Source: Pseudisothecium myosuroides
Lineage: Eukaryota; Streptophyta; Bryopsida; Hypnales; Lembophyllaceae
Assembly (NCBI GenBank): GCA_951799445.1
Contig: OX637293.1
Span: 496,001-560,000 of the forward strand
Reading direction: 5' to 3'
DNA length: 64,000 nucleotides
The translations under genes and the position numbers were made by a program. A model generated the notes under the pieces. It searched no databases. It was not told the origin of the DNA and was given only the letters and a program-made list of their open reading frames with translations. The first letter of the stretch is position 1, and each line of letters begins with the position of its first letter. Below are positions 48,741 to 60,410 of this stretch, piece by piece.

Positions 48741-48745
48741 CAAAA

Positions 48746-48905
48746 CACTAGAAGAGTTCTCACACATTCCAGCTGATATTATGTCTTAAATCTAATACAA
48801 CTATGATTAAAATAAAACAATTTCATTCTATTAAATTTGCATTATTTCCAACACAGTTCTATTAGATTTAACACAAAACATGAATGTGTGAGATTTCTTC
48901 TAGTG
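48746..48905. mobile_element. CACTA-like MITE
   Basis: A 160-bp fold-back element with ends CACTAGAAGAGTTCTCACAC and TGTGAGATTTCTTCTAGTG, flanked by AAA on both sides (48743-48745 and 48906-48908). An inner inverted pair (TTAAATCTAATAC, ATTAGATTTAA) extends the hairpin. CACTA ends and a 3-bp duplication fit the CACTA superfamily. Confidence 0.7.
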
Positions 48906-49718
48906 AAAGTGCTCATGTAAAATTCTGCTTGTTAGTAAATATTGGATGCTAAAACGTGAGTTTGGGGTTTTGTTGTTCAGTAATGTAAAGAAGGTGAGTT
49001 TATGTCATGCAATTGATTGCAAATGTTAGGGAAGTCTCTCTTAGAGATGATGAAAAGAACGCGATGGCTTAATTTGTGGATGCTCACCAACTATCAATAC
49101 AAGTGATTGCCCCCTCTGTCTTTGCTTTTTTTTAAATGTGACTTTTTGTGATTTGTTCCGGATTTATGAGATGACCAAGTGAGATTATACCATAGCAACA
49201 TGTTGTTGTTTTTGGAGCTGAGAGTTTGCCTTTCCAAGATTAATAATTTATACTAATTTAGTGGTTTTGAAACTTTGTCATGGGAGTGTGGAATTCATGG
49301 ATTGTATTGCATTTGCAAGTCTTAACTTTTTTTTCAAAGAAACGGTGACGGAGTGGGGTGGAGTGGGTTGTTAGGTTGGTTGTGCCCGCCAGGACATTTG
49401 TGGTTGGCGGGTTTGTATCTTATTCTTTTTGTGAAGAAATTCTATTTCATTTGTTTCAAACAAAAAGAAAAAAAAGATGGTGACCATTGCATTATAGAAC
49501 ACAAGTGAAGAACAAATCAATCCGGTTCCCGTAGACAAGGTAACTTGGGAGCAAGTGTTAATTTAGATAATGCTGGGACTAAATAAGGTTTTGAAACAGG
49601 GATATCTAAATAACTACAGAACAACAGAGGTAAGCAACACCTATAATGTCAAGCCTAATCTATTTGGAATGAATAATAAAAAAAGTTTGTACTTTTCACC
49701 ATTTTTTATTTCCACGTA

Positions 49719-49850
49719 ATAGTATAGGAGGAGGTTGAAGAATGGACCAGGCATTAAGAAGCGACCCTACATAGGCGCTTGAAATAGTGCGTTTTAGTTT
49801 TGAAAATGAAACAAACTCTAAGCGCTAACTAATTGCACTTATATATGTGT
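49719..49850. repeat. Partial TAAGGTAG-type MITE remnant
   Basis: AGGAGGAGGTTGAAGAATGG followed by CAGGCATTAAGAA and GACCCTA matches the left end of the element at 54193-54607. No right end was found nearby, so it is a truncated copy. Confidence 0.4.
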
Positions 49851-49998
49851 GGTTCTACAGATCTCACCAGTTGAAAGGGCTAACATGAGTGTATCCTAAA
49901 AGCATCAGTTCCAGGTAATTCAAACCTGCAGATTTCAAAGGTTCAAGTTGCTCCAAATCCGACCAGCTAAAAAAGAAGCGTGGCCGGCTTGGTTCTTT

Positions 49999-50355
49999 CA
50001 TCACAAAGTTTAGACCCTACAATTTGGCAATAATTATCGTGCGGTTATCGTTGTTTCATGGGTTCGTACCATAATCGCACTGAATTAGTGTATTTTTACG
50101 CACTGAATCAGTGCAAAAACAATGAATATCAATAGCGTACGGTTTATGTACTTTAACTATATGATTGCTGTGCAGTTTTGACACAACAATTGTATAGTTA
50201 AAATACATAAACCGTACGCTATTGATATTCATTGTTTTCGCACTGATTCAGTGCATAAAAATACACTGAGTCAGTGCGATTATGGTACAAACCCATGAAA
50301 CAACGATAACCGCACAATAATTGTTGCCAAATCGTAGGATCTAAACTTTGTGATG
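49999..50355. mobile_element. Palindromic fold-back MITE
   Basis: A 357-bp near-perfect palindrome centred at about 50176. The left end is CATCACAAAGTTTAGA and the right end its complement CTAAACTTTGTGATG. The arms, about 165 bp, contain GTACCATAATCGCACTGA and AATGAATATCAATAGCGTAC. Arm differences are few. A diverged relative lies at 545-790. The target duplication was not resolved. It sits just upstream of the LINE remnant. Confidence 0.75.
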
Positions 50356-50379
50356 TTGTACATAAATTCATCATCCGCA

Positions 50380-52250
50380 AAGGGAGTAGGGCATGGAACT
50401 GCATTATTGTAGCATGGCAAAAATTGAGTTCCAAGATTGAATGCAGGCCTTCAATCAACGGAGATGAAGTACTCACCACGCATCTCTGGTGGACAACTCA
50501 CTGCATTGGCCAAACATTTGGATTTTGTAGGGAAAGAGTGGCAAGATTTATGACTCGCAAAATGCAACAAATAGGGGATCTGTGGGACCAGGATACAGAG
50601 ACATTTTGAGGATGGGAGAGCGCCAAACTGGAGTTTGGATTACAACCAGAGGAGTGTCATATGTACCAGAGTATTATTAAGTCTATTCCAATAGATTGGA
50701 GACACATGCTGACGTTGGCAAAACATACAACGAAAGCGAAGGAATTTTTAGGCTTCTTCCAAGAAACGGAGGATCAAATGCCTTTTGTAATAATCCAATG
50801 CACTTAATAGTTCCAGCCTTGTCTCTCATGGCTAATCAAGGACTTGTTTGTTCTAGTAGAACAACCTAGTTGGGTAGTTGCAAGAAACACTTCACGTTTT
50901 TCCGTCAAAACTGCATTTTTTGGCCATAGGACTGGCAGTACTATGCAATACTACAAATACTATGTTTTAGAAGCAACCCGACAAATTTGAACCGTTGATT
51001 GAAGGCGCCTGCAGATCTGAACCGTCAATGCAGTACTATGTTGTACTATGCGGTACTATAGAGTACTATGAAGTACTACAGAAGCCACTGGGAGCAAAAA
51101 ATAGCACAAAAGGGATCTATGGAGTTTTTCATTCTTAGTAATTCAAAAAAAATTCAAAAAAATTCCATAAAAAAAGCCATTTTGCTAAAGAAGACTATGC
51201 TCGCATTGCACCAAAAAATTCATGAAGGAAATTTTTTCCCTCTTTGTAGCTCTTGCACAAAGAAAGGTCACTTTGACCCCATGTGTGCAACCGACATGTT
51301 GCTATTTTTGTAAAAACTCATTGTCAGCCCTTGTAATGTTAGTAGACTTCCAACATGTCCAATTTGTGGCTTCAAATTCTCATTTTTGGGTCAGAAATAG
51401 GACTGAAAACCCCCAAAATGGCCAAGGTAGACATCCAATTGGGGGCAGGTTAAAAATAGTAAACTAATTTTGAAAATTTTGAAAAAATTACTCAATGTCT
51501 AAAACTATAGTATCTACCTTCATTCCAAATTTCATGCCAAGTGGACAAATAATGCAAAAGTTATGAGCAAAATGCCAATTTTTGAGGGCAAGGGGACAAG
51601 AAATAGGACAAGTGTTTCTTGCAATCACCTAGTTACGAAGTAAGACAACCGTCTATGCTACTTAGATAAAGACAATTGATTGGTCACTTAGCGGGTGAAA
51701 TATACAGGGGCTTTAAAAAAGAGTTAGAGTAGTTGTGGTAACTTGTAGTGCTAGACCAGAGGCACATGCCTTCCACTTGTACGCTGGGATTGTCAAGGGG
51801 TTACAATTTGACCCGGGTCGTTGGCTATGGGAAAATGGAGACAAGTTATATGCCTACATAGCAAAGAAAGGCAGGTTAATGATCAAACCTTGTCCCTAGC
51901 TACAAAGATCGATACCAAAAAAGTGAAGGAGAGTGCTTCTAGAGACTAACAGCCACCAATGGTCCGAGATATGGCAAACAACAAGACCTCCAAAAGAAGT
52001 GGGATATCTCTGATTGGTTAGACATAAAACCGTAGCTGTCAACAACTGAGGTGTACAACCATTCCTTGGTATAGATGTGTCGTGCGTCTATTGCGAGCAA
52101 GGGCTGGAAAAAACAATTTTACATAAGTTTATTGAGTGCGTTCTTTCTCAACAAGCTTAGAGATTTGCTATAACCATCATTTACCACTTACAGGCAATTT
52201 CAAAGACACAAGGAGGATGGACGCTACTGACGTGGCAGTAATGCCTACTC
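50380..52250 (+). pseudogene. Decayed LINE (non-LTR retrotransposon) C-terminal region
   Basis: Translation across stops and shifts gives plant LINE reverse-transcriptase C-terminal phrases. These include IGDLWDQDTETF (about 50570-50605), DPGRWLWENGDKLYAY (about 51810-51865), WQTTRPPKEVGYLWL (about 51970-52020), and a zinc-binding motif CVYCEQGLEKTILHKFIEC (about 52082-52140) of the zf-RVT type. Stop codons interrupt it, for example TAG where a Trp is usual after the zinc motif. A 757-bp TIR element (50873-51629) is inserted. The catalytic reverse-transcriptase core is not seen here. Non-functional. Confidence 0.7.
50873..51629. mobile_element. TIR element with 6-bp target duplication, copy 2
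   Basis: A 757-bp element with ends GGTAGTTGCAAGAAACACTT and AGTGTTTCTTGCAATCACC, flanked by TAGTTG (50867-50872) and TAGTTA (51630-51635). Its ends match 44767-45608. It contains a short array of ten-base units built on GTACTAT (about 51027-51077). It is inserted into the LINE remnant, so it is younger than that. Confidence 0.68.
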
Positions 52251-53440
52251 AGGTCCAAATTCCCCAAAAAACTACAGAGAGGATCTAAGATCTGGTTTTG
52301 ATGCAGGGATTGGTGGTATGGTTGTGTTGGTTAGCAAAAAATGCAAAGGTATTTGGTCAAGAAACTTGGACGCAAGCCAAGCTAGAACACCTGACATGGA
52401 AATCAACATTGGATCATGGAAGGATGGAATGGTTCAAAACTACTTGTCTTTGTGAAAAGATCTAGGCTAAAGCGTCCAAGTTCCTTAGCAAGTTTAATAA
52501 TTTAACATGGTTACAAACTCCTTTCTTTGGCTCTAGATAGGGTAGAGTAATATCGTGGCACTTGCAAAAATCCAACTGTGGGAGCTTTGTGTAAATTAGT
52601 GTGGTTTGGTTTCTTTTTCTCCATGTTGTCATGACTCCAGGGCTCTCCTTGGCTTTCCGTTGTTTGTTCTTGGATTTTTCTTAGAATAAACTCTAGGTTT
52701 TTAAAAAAAAGGGCCTAAAATGAGTATCGGATGCTTGGTTGTGTAAGAAATGTTAATAAGCAAAGGCTGAAAGTGAAGTGCAATTATTGCAATGTAGTAA
52801 ATTCTAGTTTAAAAAGGGTAGTGCATTGGAAGAGGATGTGCTTTTCTTGATTATAAGAGCGCCAAAAAATTGAAAGAATGATTTTAAACTTCAAATCACA
52901 CTACGCAGGGTTTTAATGCTCATGGCATGATTTATGACTTCTAGTGGACGCTTCCAAAGCTTGCATGAACGTTGTTAGCATCCTATTAATCATATTGTGC
53001 ACTCACTTGCTTAATTCAAACGCCTTTTTACATTCATTATTGTGGTTCCTATGAGCATAAATAGCGGCCTACAAACCTTTGGCTTCTAAAATTTGCTATT
53101 AATTCATTCTAACTACAAAAATTTTGATTAAAATCAACAATGCTCCATCCCCCATTTGTCTTCCAACCAAAAAAAGGAACAACATGTTTGTCCACATGTT
53201 TGTCCACAGAGGCTTGTTTTTGCTAAATGGTCGCTTTCTGAGCCTTCTACCTTACCTCAAATAGAACTTGCTTTTTATAAGATGCTTGAAGCATATCTAA
53301 ATGAAATTAAGTCCTCAATCTTTCTTGCCATTCTATGCAGTAAAATCCACTTATTCTAATAGGATATTGATATGCTTCCATTTCATTCCCATTGTATCCT
53401 GTAATGTGATAAGCCTCTAAGTTTGGAAGGTGTATAGAGC
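52251..53440. other. Gene-free stretch, LINE 3' flank and unassigned sequence
   Basis: Up to about 52.65 kb this may be LINE 3'-terminal sequence. Near 53228-53262 is TTTCTGAGCCTTCTACCTTA, the right end of a TAAGGTAG-type MITE whose left end I could not find. No gene. Confidence 0.4.
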
Positions 53441-53446
53441 GATTAA

Positions 53447-54028
53447 TCCCTAAAGGACCAAGGGATTGAGCATAGCTCTTGTTTTCTTGACTAGCTCTTA
53501 TAACAAGCATAATTTTTCATTTGGGTAGAATAATTTTGATGATTGACACTATTGAAATGAAAAAAGACTTATTTAGCTATCCTATGAAAAAAGATTAATG
53601 AAATTGCAATTTTTTTGAGAAAATGTCATCATTGACAAGATTGATGAAAGATGTTTGGTTAGGTGGTATTTTGTACATAATATATGTTGAAATTGGAATG
53701 CTCAAAAGTGCTCCAAAAACTCTGATTTTTCTACTCGGGTACATATCATTATCACTTTGATGTGTAAATTTTTTTTGGCCATTTTGAGATGTGGAAAAAA
53801 AGATATGAGGATATAGAGTGATGATTTAAAGCGCCTTCTCCATTCTCCAAAAAGTTCACCCAAATTCACACATTTGATCATTTCTTGATTTGATTGCAGT
53901 GACGGATTCAACAGAAAAATCGTCCAAGGTCTTTTTGTTGTTCATAGATTGATAGTAAGGTTCACATTTCAAATTTTCTCCAAATGTAGTTGCAGAAGCC
54001 ACTTGGTGGCCTTGTATTCCTTTAGGGA
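53447..54028. mobile_element. TTAA-flanked piggyBac-like MITE, copy 3
   Basis: A 582-bp element with TTAA at 53443-53446 and 54029-54032. The left end is TCCCTAAAGGACCAAGGG and the right end CCTTGTATTCCTTTAGGGA. It belongs to the AAAGGACC subgroup. Non-coding. Confidence 0.72.
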
Positions 54029-54192
54029 TTAAACCAGATTTTTTTTTTAAATGCAGCTTGTTACCTTATTTTCTTTGGTGAATGTCATTTTTGTGTTCTT
54101 TCGTGGTAGGCAAGGGCAACGCTAATGTGCTTATTTATCCTGAGGTGGACAATTGATCAATGAAAAAGAATGTTGTGAGCTCAAGCTTTAAG

Positions 54193-54607
54193 TAAGGTAG
54201 GAGGTTGTAAAACGGAACAGGCATTAAGAATGGACCCTATAAATGGTTGTGAAATGAACATGAATTGGTTCTGAAATTGGCTAGTATAATCATTGAATGA
54301 ATCAAGGAAAAAAGCATTATTAATTGCAAGAGCCAATCATTCTCTTTGCTTTCCCCATTTTTATTTAGAATGGCAAGTGAACCATTTATGAAAGACCTAG
54401 AGTCACAAATAGGGACCTATGACCCCAACTCGTTTGAAAATTCATAAGTAATTCAAAAATGCTCCGAAAAATACGAAACCATTTGGATTAGATTCTTCAT
54501 CAATTTCTCTTTGTCTGAAAAGTGAGCTAAAAATACTCCCGTCCAAGAAAATACATGAAAAAGGTGGACCAGCCCTTAGATGCTCCATTTCTGAGCCTCC
54601 TACCTTA
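54193..54607. mobile_element. TAAGGTAG-ended MITE, copy 1
   Basis: A 415-bp element with inverted ends TAAGGTAGGAGG and CCTCCTACCTTA. The interior is non-coding. The same end type is seen at 55924-56375 and 60931-61616. The target duplication could not be fixed because the ends themselves contain TAA/TTA. Confidence 0.65.
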
Positions 54608-54609
54608 TG

Positions 54610-55150
54610 TATGTGTCTCTAGCAGAGATCAATGACCTTTGCAAGTATGATTATTGGATGACCTTCAAAATGCATTCAATTTGGTTGTGGCATGGCGTGG
54701 TGCTCTGGAAATTTGTGTCACTGAGTTTGGTTTTGGATGCCAGTGGATTGCAAATTGGGCAATTAATAGAGTGTTTGTGAATTTCCTCAGAGTGCACCAT
54801 AGGACAAGAGATTTAAAACTAAATGTTGTCTTGTAATGCTCAAGATTTTTTTTTTGGATTTTGTTGGAGTGCAATTTGACTAGGTTGTTTGCCGTTTGCT
54901 TTCTCAATTTCTAGGACGTTGAGATTTCAATGTTGTGGATCTGTCTTTTAGGATTTGGTTTGGCTTGAATACAACAGTGAGAGCTATTAAAGTAAACAAA
55001 TGCAACAATAACCCTTGTTTGTATTGTTTCTCTGAATTTCAGCTTTTGAATGTGAGAATGCATTTTTTAATGATAATAATTATTGTTCATTTTTATTGTT
55101 GCTAAGTATATGTTGATTGAGCAGTTTGTTATTTGTTATTTGTTATTTGC
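54610..55150. other. Short unassigned spacer
   Basis: AT-rich, with no gene. It ends in TTATTTG direct repeats (55126-55150) that are mirrored in inverted form by AACAAAT repeats at 55548-55575 inside the next element. Confidence 0.4.
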
Positions 55151-55154
55151 CTTA

Positions 55155-55912
55155 GGGCCGCTTCACACTATGCCCGACCAAGTCGAGAGACCATGGAAGT
55201 GAGAGTCCAAACTTTGGTGAGAGTCCAAAGAAATGGGCAATAAATAGGCCCTGAAATTTAGGAATTGGAGCCTTGGGCTGGCCATAGTGTGAAGCCTCCA
55301 AAGGCCAAGCCCAAAGTCCAAACCTCACCCATGTGTCAATTTTTTCAAGTAAAAGATAAAAAAAACATGAGAAAAGAGTTCAAAATATATGGCCTTAAAA
55401 AAAATCACAGTGCATGCTCTTCTCATCAAACAAGGAATATAAAGGGTATAAATGGAATAAAAGGATGGGATTAGTCATTGAAGGGAAGTAGGTGAAGGGA
55501 AGTAGGTGAAGGGAAGTAGATTCATTGAATGCAAAGACTTTCCATTGTAACAAATAACAAATAACAAATAACAAAAGGGGTGTACCTCTACCTACCTACT
55601 GTCAAAATTACAAATCCAGTCTAATCTAACGGCTGCGATCTTGTCATTTCTGACATTTTTCTAAAAAAATTCAATGGACTCTCGATCAAAGTTTGGGTCG
55701 CCGTTTTTGGCCGACCCAAACTATGGTCGAGAGTCTGTCGTAAGGCCATTGCCATGTAGGCATTTGCTGCCATGTAGGCAGTTTTGAGGGCGATGGATTT
55801 TGGATTTTCGGGCATAGTGTGAAGGGTCGAGAGTCCAAAGTCTTGGTTTTTTGAAATCTAATTAGTGGAAATCGACGGACTCTCGACCTTTGGGCATAGT
55901 GTGAAGCGACCC
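55155..55912. mobile_element. Harbinger-like MITE with GGGCC ends
   Basis: A 758-bp element. Its ends GGGCCGCTTCACACTATGCC and GGCATAGTGTGAAGCGACCC are inverted repeats, flanked by TTA at 55152-55154 and 55913-55915. The TWA duplication and G-rich ends fit PIF/Harbinger. Internal extra copies of CATAGTGTGAAG (about 55284 and 55815) suggest nested or rearranged copies of the same family. Non-coding. Confidence 0.78.
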
Positions 55913-55923
55913 TTATTAAATCT

Positions 55924-56375
55924 TAAGGTAGAACCAACCATTCCAGATTAGGGAGACATGTAGGGTGCACTATTTTAGACTAGACACAGCGTTCAAGCTT
56001 GGAATGTGTCTTTTTCTCTTTGGAATGCACACATTCCTCATAGGTTTCAAAGTTGAGACGCATAAAGTCATGATACATGTCCCAAAAGGTTCCAAAGTGC
56101 GCAGGAAGTAGTGAGCAAGATAGACTTAGGAAGTAGTGAGTGGGAAAATAATTCGGCTATGAGCCAAATTGGAAGATTCTAGACATTGGCTATGGGTTTG
56201 AAACACTTTTTGGCTTCAAAATTCATAGTGATTTCAATTCCAGCAATAAAATTACAAAAATTCACAATCACAATATTTCTTATTTCTCTACATGAGAAAA
56301 TTTTCCACTCGCTCACACTGCTCCTCATTTGTTCTAAAATTGCTTAAGTGATCAGATTTGGATGGTTCTACCTTA
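55924..56375. mobile_element. TAAGGTAG-ended MITE, copy 2
   Basis: A 452-bp element with ends TAAGGTAGAACC and GGTTCTACCTTA. Its interior aligns by eye with 60931-61616, for example CATGATACATGTCC here and CATGACACATGTCC there, and the shared tract TTCATAGT. Non-coding. Confidence 0.7.
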
Positions 56376-56525
56376 TATTATGCAATTCTTATCCAATGTC
56401 CAATGTTATTGAGCTTAATGTCTTTTACTTTGAGTATAATTGCCCAATTATTCAAGGAAATATTAATTAAGTCAATTCTTTCTATAGGCAATTTTTCAAG
56501 ATGGTAAATGCTTACGTTCTTTTAA

Positions 56526-57079
56526 CGCCTAAAGGACTAGGGGGATGTCCAGATTTGCAAAATTGTGAAGATCTATTATAAAATGCAATTTAAAATAATA
56601 TTTTAATGACGAATCTCAAACAATAGTTGTAAAGCATGATTTATAGATCACATCCATATGGTTAAATCAACAATTACACAAACCAATATTTTGCAATAAA
56701 ATTTGAAACTGAAAATTCCTTCTAAAATCAATTGTACATTGAATATTTATGATTTTTAAAAGAATTTTTTTTTCTATAAGTTCAAAATGCTAAGTTCTAA
56801 TCATAGTGATTTTTTGAAGATTTTTATTTTATTTTTTGATTCAAGTCATTTGTGAAGGGTCATTTTCTGAACTGAAAAAGTTACTTTTTAAGCCAATATC
56901 CTTTGAATTATAGAATGTTTGCAAAGCAAAATCTTCAAAATATGAACTGTACAAATGTTAAAGAACTAATGCAAGAATCTTCAAGAAAAATTGATGGATG
57001 AAAAAATGCATCTCGGTGAGCTTGAGATGTGTTTCCGTTCATTCATTGTTCAAAATCTGCACTCATGGTCCTTAAGGGG
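56526..57079. mobile_element. TTAA-flanked piggyBac-like MITE, copy 4
   Basis: A 554-bp element with TTAA at 56522-56525 and 57080-57083. The left end is CGCCTAAAGGACTAGGG and the right end CATGGTCCTTAAGGGG. More diverged ends than the other copies. Non-coding. Confidence 0.62.
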
Positions 57080-57083
57080 TTAA

Positions 57084-57824
57084 TTTTAAGTGGAAGGCTT
57101 TCAGGGCATCTACACATCTATTCAAAGAAGGCATTTGTCCATTGTGGGAAGTAAGTTTTCATTCTTCTTAGAGTCGTGCGATGACTAATGGCTACTACTC
57201 ATTTCTTGTTACTCGCCACAAATTCATATTTTTATCTATCTTATGCAATTTCTATTATCATTAATGATAATATTTTCCAAATGAATCTCTAACTGTTTTC
57301 AATGCAGTATTTGAATTAGCATATTGCTAATCAATCTGAATTATTTGATTTAAAAACTAATTTTTGAAATTCATGCTGCCTTACAGCTTCAAAGTTGATG
57401 CAAGATGCTAAGTTGATGATATTTTCACTTATTCACGAATAAAGTTGTACTATAAGCTATTATCTTTACATCAACATTGTAAACGATGTAAACAAAAAGT
57501 TGAGCACTTCACTTTCCTCAATACTGCAGTGATTAGATGAAGTTCAAATGTATCAAGTTTTAATAGTTTGGCTTGAATATGCAAAAGTAAATGTATGAAT
57601 AATTAGATGTTGCAAGGTTGAGATATTGGCAATGTTGTCTATTCGTAGGTTTAACTAATTAATAGCACACATTTTGATGTAAATACTTGTTTGATTATCA
57701 AAATGTTGCATGATCTCAATTATTGCACCTCGTAGTGATGATGTTTTTACAAATTACTTCAAGTGAACTTCTCATATAATGGACTTGAGCTTGTTTGTTG
57801 AAGATAATGAAAAATCTCAATTAT
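57084..57824. other. Unassigned AT-rich spacer
   Basis: No gene or clear element ends seen between two TTAA-flanked MITEs. Confidence 0.4.
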
Positions 57825-57828
57825 TTAA

Positions 57829-58461
57829 CCTCTAAATGCCCAAGGCCTTTTCTCAACTTCTACAAATTTGCATTAAATTGAACAAAAAAACAACAGTTTG
57901 ATAGGTTGTAACAATTTTTTTTGAATTGTAACCATACAAATTCGAAGTAGACATGATAGTAATCACATAGGGAAAGAAAACACAACAATATCACTTACGG
58001 ATTGAAAGATTATAATGTTTGATTATAAGGGCGTTAAAATTGCAAAAGTGATTTGAAGTCTTCCAATCCTCTTCTTACATATAAAATCTAAAAAATTTGG
58101 TCACCAACAAAATATGAGGTTAAAGGACCTAATATGCAGGCTTTTCAAAATCTATTGTGCAATTTTTTTAAATGAATTTCTAATGTGATTTTTTCTCCGA
58201 GATCTAGTATACTTGAGGCAACTCATTTCCAAGAGCCCTCAAGACTATATAAAGTCAAGATTGCAATGGATATCCTTGCACAAAATCTTGAATAGAAAAA
58301 TCATAATCAATCATTTTCAAAATTGGATTTTTGATGCTAAAATTAGACTTCAAAAAAGATTTTTCAAAAATATAAACTATTAAAAATAGCAACTTGGTTA
58401 GATCTTATCTAACTTCAAAGTATTGTTGGCACCAAAATTTGGTGCCTTAGGCATTTAGGGA
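57829..58461 (+). mobile_element. TTAA-flanked piggyBac-like MITE, copy 5
   Basis: A 633-bp element with TTAA at 57825-57828 and 58462-58465. The left end is CCTCTAAATGCCCAAGGCC and the right end GGTGCCTTAGGCATTTAGGGA. It aligns over its length with copy 6 (59187-59832) and, reversed, with copy 1 (19229-19856). Non-coding. Confidence 0.8.
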
Positions 58462-58465
58462 TTAA

Positions 58466-59180
58466 GAGCTTATATGTTGTACATGCCGTAATAAATTCAT
58501 TCATGTAAAGACTTCTATGACCTAGTTTTAGCACTTGAATATGTCATTATAAGATTTTTTTATTAAGGATTTGCAAACCAGAGTAATAAAGAGAAACCAT
58601 TTCAAATGTGTTCATGCTTTTCATGAGTTGAAAGCCACTGGTTTGCAATGTATATGTCATCCCAACATATAATTGTAGAAACTTTTAGATTCTATCATAA
58701 AGGACAAATCTATTATTTTTCATTGAGGTTAATTGGAGTTATCCTAAAAGTCATAACATGTTGCCTTCCATTTGGTTCCTACTTTACTTTTTATTCTAAA
58801 ATGCGTATGAGATTTTATTCAGCTGGAATTTTTTGAGATGATAAAAAGGCATTATTGTATACAATAAAATTGCACTAAAGTGGTATAGGTTCCATTCTTG
58901 CATAAAAAGGGATGAATCCTCTTTTTGCACCATCATATTTTAGTGTTTTCTTCAAGATAAGACAATCATCAACAATATTGCTTAGCAATGCAAAGTCATA
59001 GTCTAAAATTTATAATTTTATAAATATTCACAAATTCACTAATTCATTTTAAATTTTATAATATCAAATGGTTGAGTACCATGCCACTAATAATAATATG
59101 GAGAATTATAAAGCCTTAGGATTGCAATAATACTAATCTTTCTATCCATGCAAAATTCAGCTATTATTGTTGCATTTGAG
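58466..59180. other. Unassigned AT-rich spacer
   Basis: No gene. A 62-codon frame at 58648-58836 has no recognisable domain. Confidence 0.4.
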
Positions 59181-59186
59181 GTTTAA

Positions 59187-59832
59187 CCCCTAAATGCCTA
59201 AGGCCTTTTTTGAGCTTCTAGGAATTTGCTCTAGATTGAACAAAAAGTCATCATTCTGACAAGTTGTATCAATTTTTTTGAGTTGTAATCCTACAAATTC
59301 AAACTAGACATGTTAGAGATCACATAAAAAAAGAAAACACAACAATATCACTTATGGATTGAAAGATTATAATGTTTGATCATGAGGGTATTAAAACTGC
59401 AAAAGTGATTTGAAGTCTTTCAATCCTCTTTCCACATGTCAAATCTGAAAATTTGGCCACCAAAAAAATATGAGGTTAAAGGGCCTAATATGCATAACGC
59501 CAATCAATTCATGGCTTCTCAAAATCTACTTTACAAATTTTTTAAATGAATTTCTAATGTGATTTTTTCTCCAAGATCTAGTGTATTTGAGGCTCAATTC
59601 CAAGAGCCTTCAACACTACGGAAGGTCAAGATTGCAATGCATATCCTTGTACAAAATCTTGAATAGAAAAATCATAATCAATCATTTTCTAAATCGGATT
59701 TTTGATGCTAAAACTAGACTTCAAAATTTTATTTTATAAAATATAAACTACTAAAATTAGCAACTTGGTTAGGTTTTATTTAACTTCAAAGTATTGTCAA
59801 CACTCAAATTGGGTGCCTTGGGCATTTAGGGG
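59187..59832 (+). mobile_element. TTAA-flanked piggyBac-like MITE, copy 6
   Basis: A 646-bp element with TTAA at 59183-59186 and 59833-59836. Its ends CCCCTAAATGCCTAAGGCC and GTGCCTTGGGCATTTAGGGG are the best preserved of the family. Same orientation as copy 5. Non-coding. Confidence 0.83.
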
Positions 59833-59879
59833 TTAATTAAACCTTTTTCATATGACTCTCATGTCAACAACATTTAATC

Positions 59880-60410
59880 TCCAGACCCAAAATTCAATTT
59901 GAGTGTAATCCTAAGTGTAAGGGACAAGACCGATTGCGCCACTAATCCCCGCCCACGATTGAGACCCGAATATAGGACCTATCCTGCGCACTATAGAGAG
60001 ACCTGACCGATCCATGCCAGTCTACGAACCAAGAGGAAGGGGAGCCTCGACTACGCTGGATCCATCATCCTACATAAACAAATAGAAAACAACCAACCAC
60101 TCCCAACATAAAAAGAAACTGTAAAACACAAACACAAAACAAAAGGGGGGAGGGGTAGTGATGAAGATCACTATTTATTCATGTTAAACCGGATCTAAGC
60201 ACTTGTCTCTAATAGGTAGGATGGGGTCGGTTGGTTGGAACAACTTTCGTGCCTAATGATCACTCACTAGCAGCACTAAGTCATGTCTATCACACCATTA
60301 ATCAAATGGACCCGACAGGAATTGAACCTGGACCACATAATCGTGACATTTAGTTCCTCTCCAACCAACCTCTAAACTCATGACTTAGTGACACCCCAAC
60401 AGTGCACATT
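59880..60410 (-). repeat. tRNA-like (SINE-like) sequence
   Basis: On the minus strand two segments resemble RNA polymerase III promoter boxes. GGTTCAATTCCTGTCGGGTC (about 60305-60325) looks like a tRNA T-arm B box, with GGTTGGTTGGAGAGGAAC upstream in D-arm position. Further along, AGTGGCGCAATCGGTC (about 59927-59945) looks like an A box. No acceptor stem pairs, so neither is a functional tRNA. A tRNA-derived SINE or tRNA pseudogene is the best guess. Confidence 0.3.

Noticed and set aside
60290..60400. Functional tRNA gene
   Set aside because: T-arm-like sequence is present, but the acceptor stem does not pair and the anticodon arm is poor.
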